A DNA stretch of 6,165 nt, from NCBI GenBank assembly GCA_036732565.1, contig DAINCF010000443.1, forward strand, positions 1 through 6,165, in the 5' to 3' direction. The notes under the pieces are model-generated. The model had not been told where the DNA came from and made no database searches. It saw only the letters and a program-made list of their open reading frames with translations. Numbering within the stretch: the first letter of the stretch is position 1; the number at the start of each line of letters is the position of its first letter. The DNA comes from JAIVJN01 sp036732565 (GTDB lineage Bacteria; Acidobacteriota; Vicinamibacteria; Vicinamibacterales; UBA2999). This document shows, one piece after another, positions 5,533 to 6,165 of this stretch. The position numbers and the translations under genes were made by a program.

Positions 5533-6165
5533 CTAGATTACGTGCGATAGCAATCCGTCCCGCAGCTTGGGCTCGAACCACGTCGACTTCGGCGGCATGA
5601 TGCCACCGGCATCGGCGATGCGCATCAGGTCGTCCACCGTGACGGGAAACATCGAGAACGCGGCGGCGGCGCGGCCGCTGTCGACCAGACGCACGAGCTC
5701 GTCGGTCCCGCGGATGCCGCCGACGAAATCGATCCGCTTGTCGGTGCGCGGATCGCCGATGCCCAGCACCGGCGTCAGCAGGCCCGTTTGCAGCCGGCTC
5801 ACATCCAGACCGTCCGCAGGATCGCCAGCCGTCGGTGCCTGACCGAGGTCGATCGTGAACCAGCGACCGCCGACGTACATCGCGACCTGCCCCTTGGCGC
5901 GGGGCGTTGGAGGCCCGTCATCGGTCACCGTGAAGCGTTGACGAAGAGCCGCCAGCAGCGCGTCCACGCTCGAGCCATTGAGGTCCGCGACCGTCCGGTG
6001 GTACGGCAGCACCTGCATCTGATCGTCGGGAAACGCGACCGCCAGCACGCGATCGTGCTCGCCTGGCCGCTCGACGTGCTCGGAAGGACGCTCCACCCCG
6101 TCGTCTGGGTGCTCCAGCCGACCGCGGACACGCTGCTGCGCCTCGTCCGCATCGAGCCGGCCCCG
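5533..6165 (-). CDS. DUF1015 family protein, C-terminal part (partial, cut by right edge)
   Basis: The frame is open to the window edge, so 210 C-terminal residues are visible of a protein whose family is usually over 400 long. Seen: LAVAFPDDQMQVLPYHRTVADLNG (about 6045 down to 5974, in two overlapping motifs), YVGGRWFTIDL, LDVSRLQ with LLTPVLGIGDPRTDKRIDFVGG, FSMFPVTVDDLM, and the closing ADAGGIMPPKSTWFEP near the C-terminus. These match the DUF1015 family (PF06245) closely. The biochemical function is not established to my knowledge. The family is often encoded beside serA and serC, and that is the case here: it is the upstream gene of a same-strand trio. The family's DGHHR motif would lie just outside the window. 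A GTG at 6096 is internal, since the frame continues upstream with coding-like third positions. A heptapeptide duplication (VERPSEH, VERPGEH) lies at 6096-6055. Confidence 0.9.
   Translation of the reverse strand, partial: RGRLDADEAQQRVRGRLEHPDDGVERPSEHVERPGEHDRVLAVAFPDDQMQVLPYHRTVADLNGSSVDALLAALRQRFTVTDDGPPTPRAKGQVAMYVGGRWFTIDLGQAPTAGDPADGLDVSRLQTGLLTPVLGIGDPRTDKRIDFVGGIRGTDELVRLVDSGRAAAAFSMFPVTVDDLMRIADAGGIMPPKSTWFEPKLRDGLLSHVI

Noticed and set aside
5154..5600. Plus-strand frame crossing the CCAAGGCA repeat
   Set aside because: It overlaps the 5' end of serA and the 3' end of the DUF1015 gene in antisense and is partly repeat-derived.
6058..6085. Frame giving the peptide PSTSSGQAS, reminiscent of translated dispersed repeats
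   Set aside because: It arises out of frame with DUF1015, and the DNA does not match the usual TTCGACAAGCTCAGG-type repeat; the peptide resemblance looks like coincidence.
6097..6165. Possible frameshift at the right edge of the DUF1015 gene, because the DGHHR motif is not visible
   Set aside because: The annotated frame stays open with GC-rich third positions to the edge, and the motif can lie just outside the window.

Overview
This is an ordinary-looking chromosomal window from a high-GC bacterium. It carries parts or all of six protein genes, and no RNA gene, phage gene, transposase or CRISPR array was seen. The gene content and the style of the low-complexity intergenic repeats recall soil Acidobacteriota of the Vicinamibacteria type. 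That assignment is inference from general resemblance; no marker in the window proves it.

Layout from left to right: the 3' end of polA (DNA polymerase I) on the + strand; a 217-bp gap filled by an octamer-based inverted repeat; a secreted TPR-like protein of unknown function on the - strand; a 228-bp divergent promoter region with three TGCTACNAT extended -10 motifs; pcnB, encoding a poly(A) polymerase-type nucleotidyltransferase, on the + strand; a 7-bp convergent junction; and then three co-directional - strand genes. In transcription order these are a DUF1015 protein (cut by the right edge), serA (3-phosphoglycerate dehydrogenase) and serC (phosphoserine aminotransferase).

The right half is a serine-biosynthesis cluster. 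SerA oxidises 3-phosphoglycerate to 3-phosphohydroxypyruvate, and SerC transaminates that to O-phosphoserine. The last step, phosphoserine phosphatase (SerB), is not encoded in the window. DUF1015 proteins are known neighbours of serA and serC in several phyla, so this one is probably tied to the same pathway, in a role I cannot name.

The most unusual signal is between the genes. Three gaps are each nearly filled by a long inverted repeat, and each repeat belongs to a different sequence family: an octamer GATYTSGY array (382-598), a GGCCGCCC/TTTAGGG palindrome (4102-4156) and a CCAAGGCA element (5431-5532). Two of them sit inside the DUF1015-serA-serC transcription unit, where they would form strong RNA hairpins. 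I found no convincing new gene system. The repeats, the DUF1015 context and the promoter and start-site details are the points worth checking.
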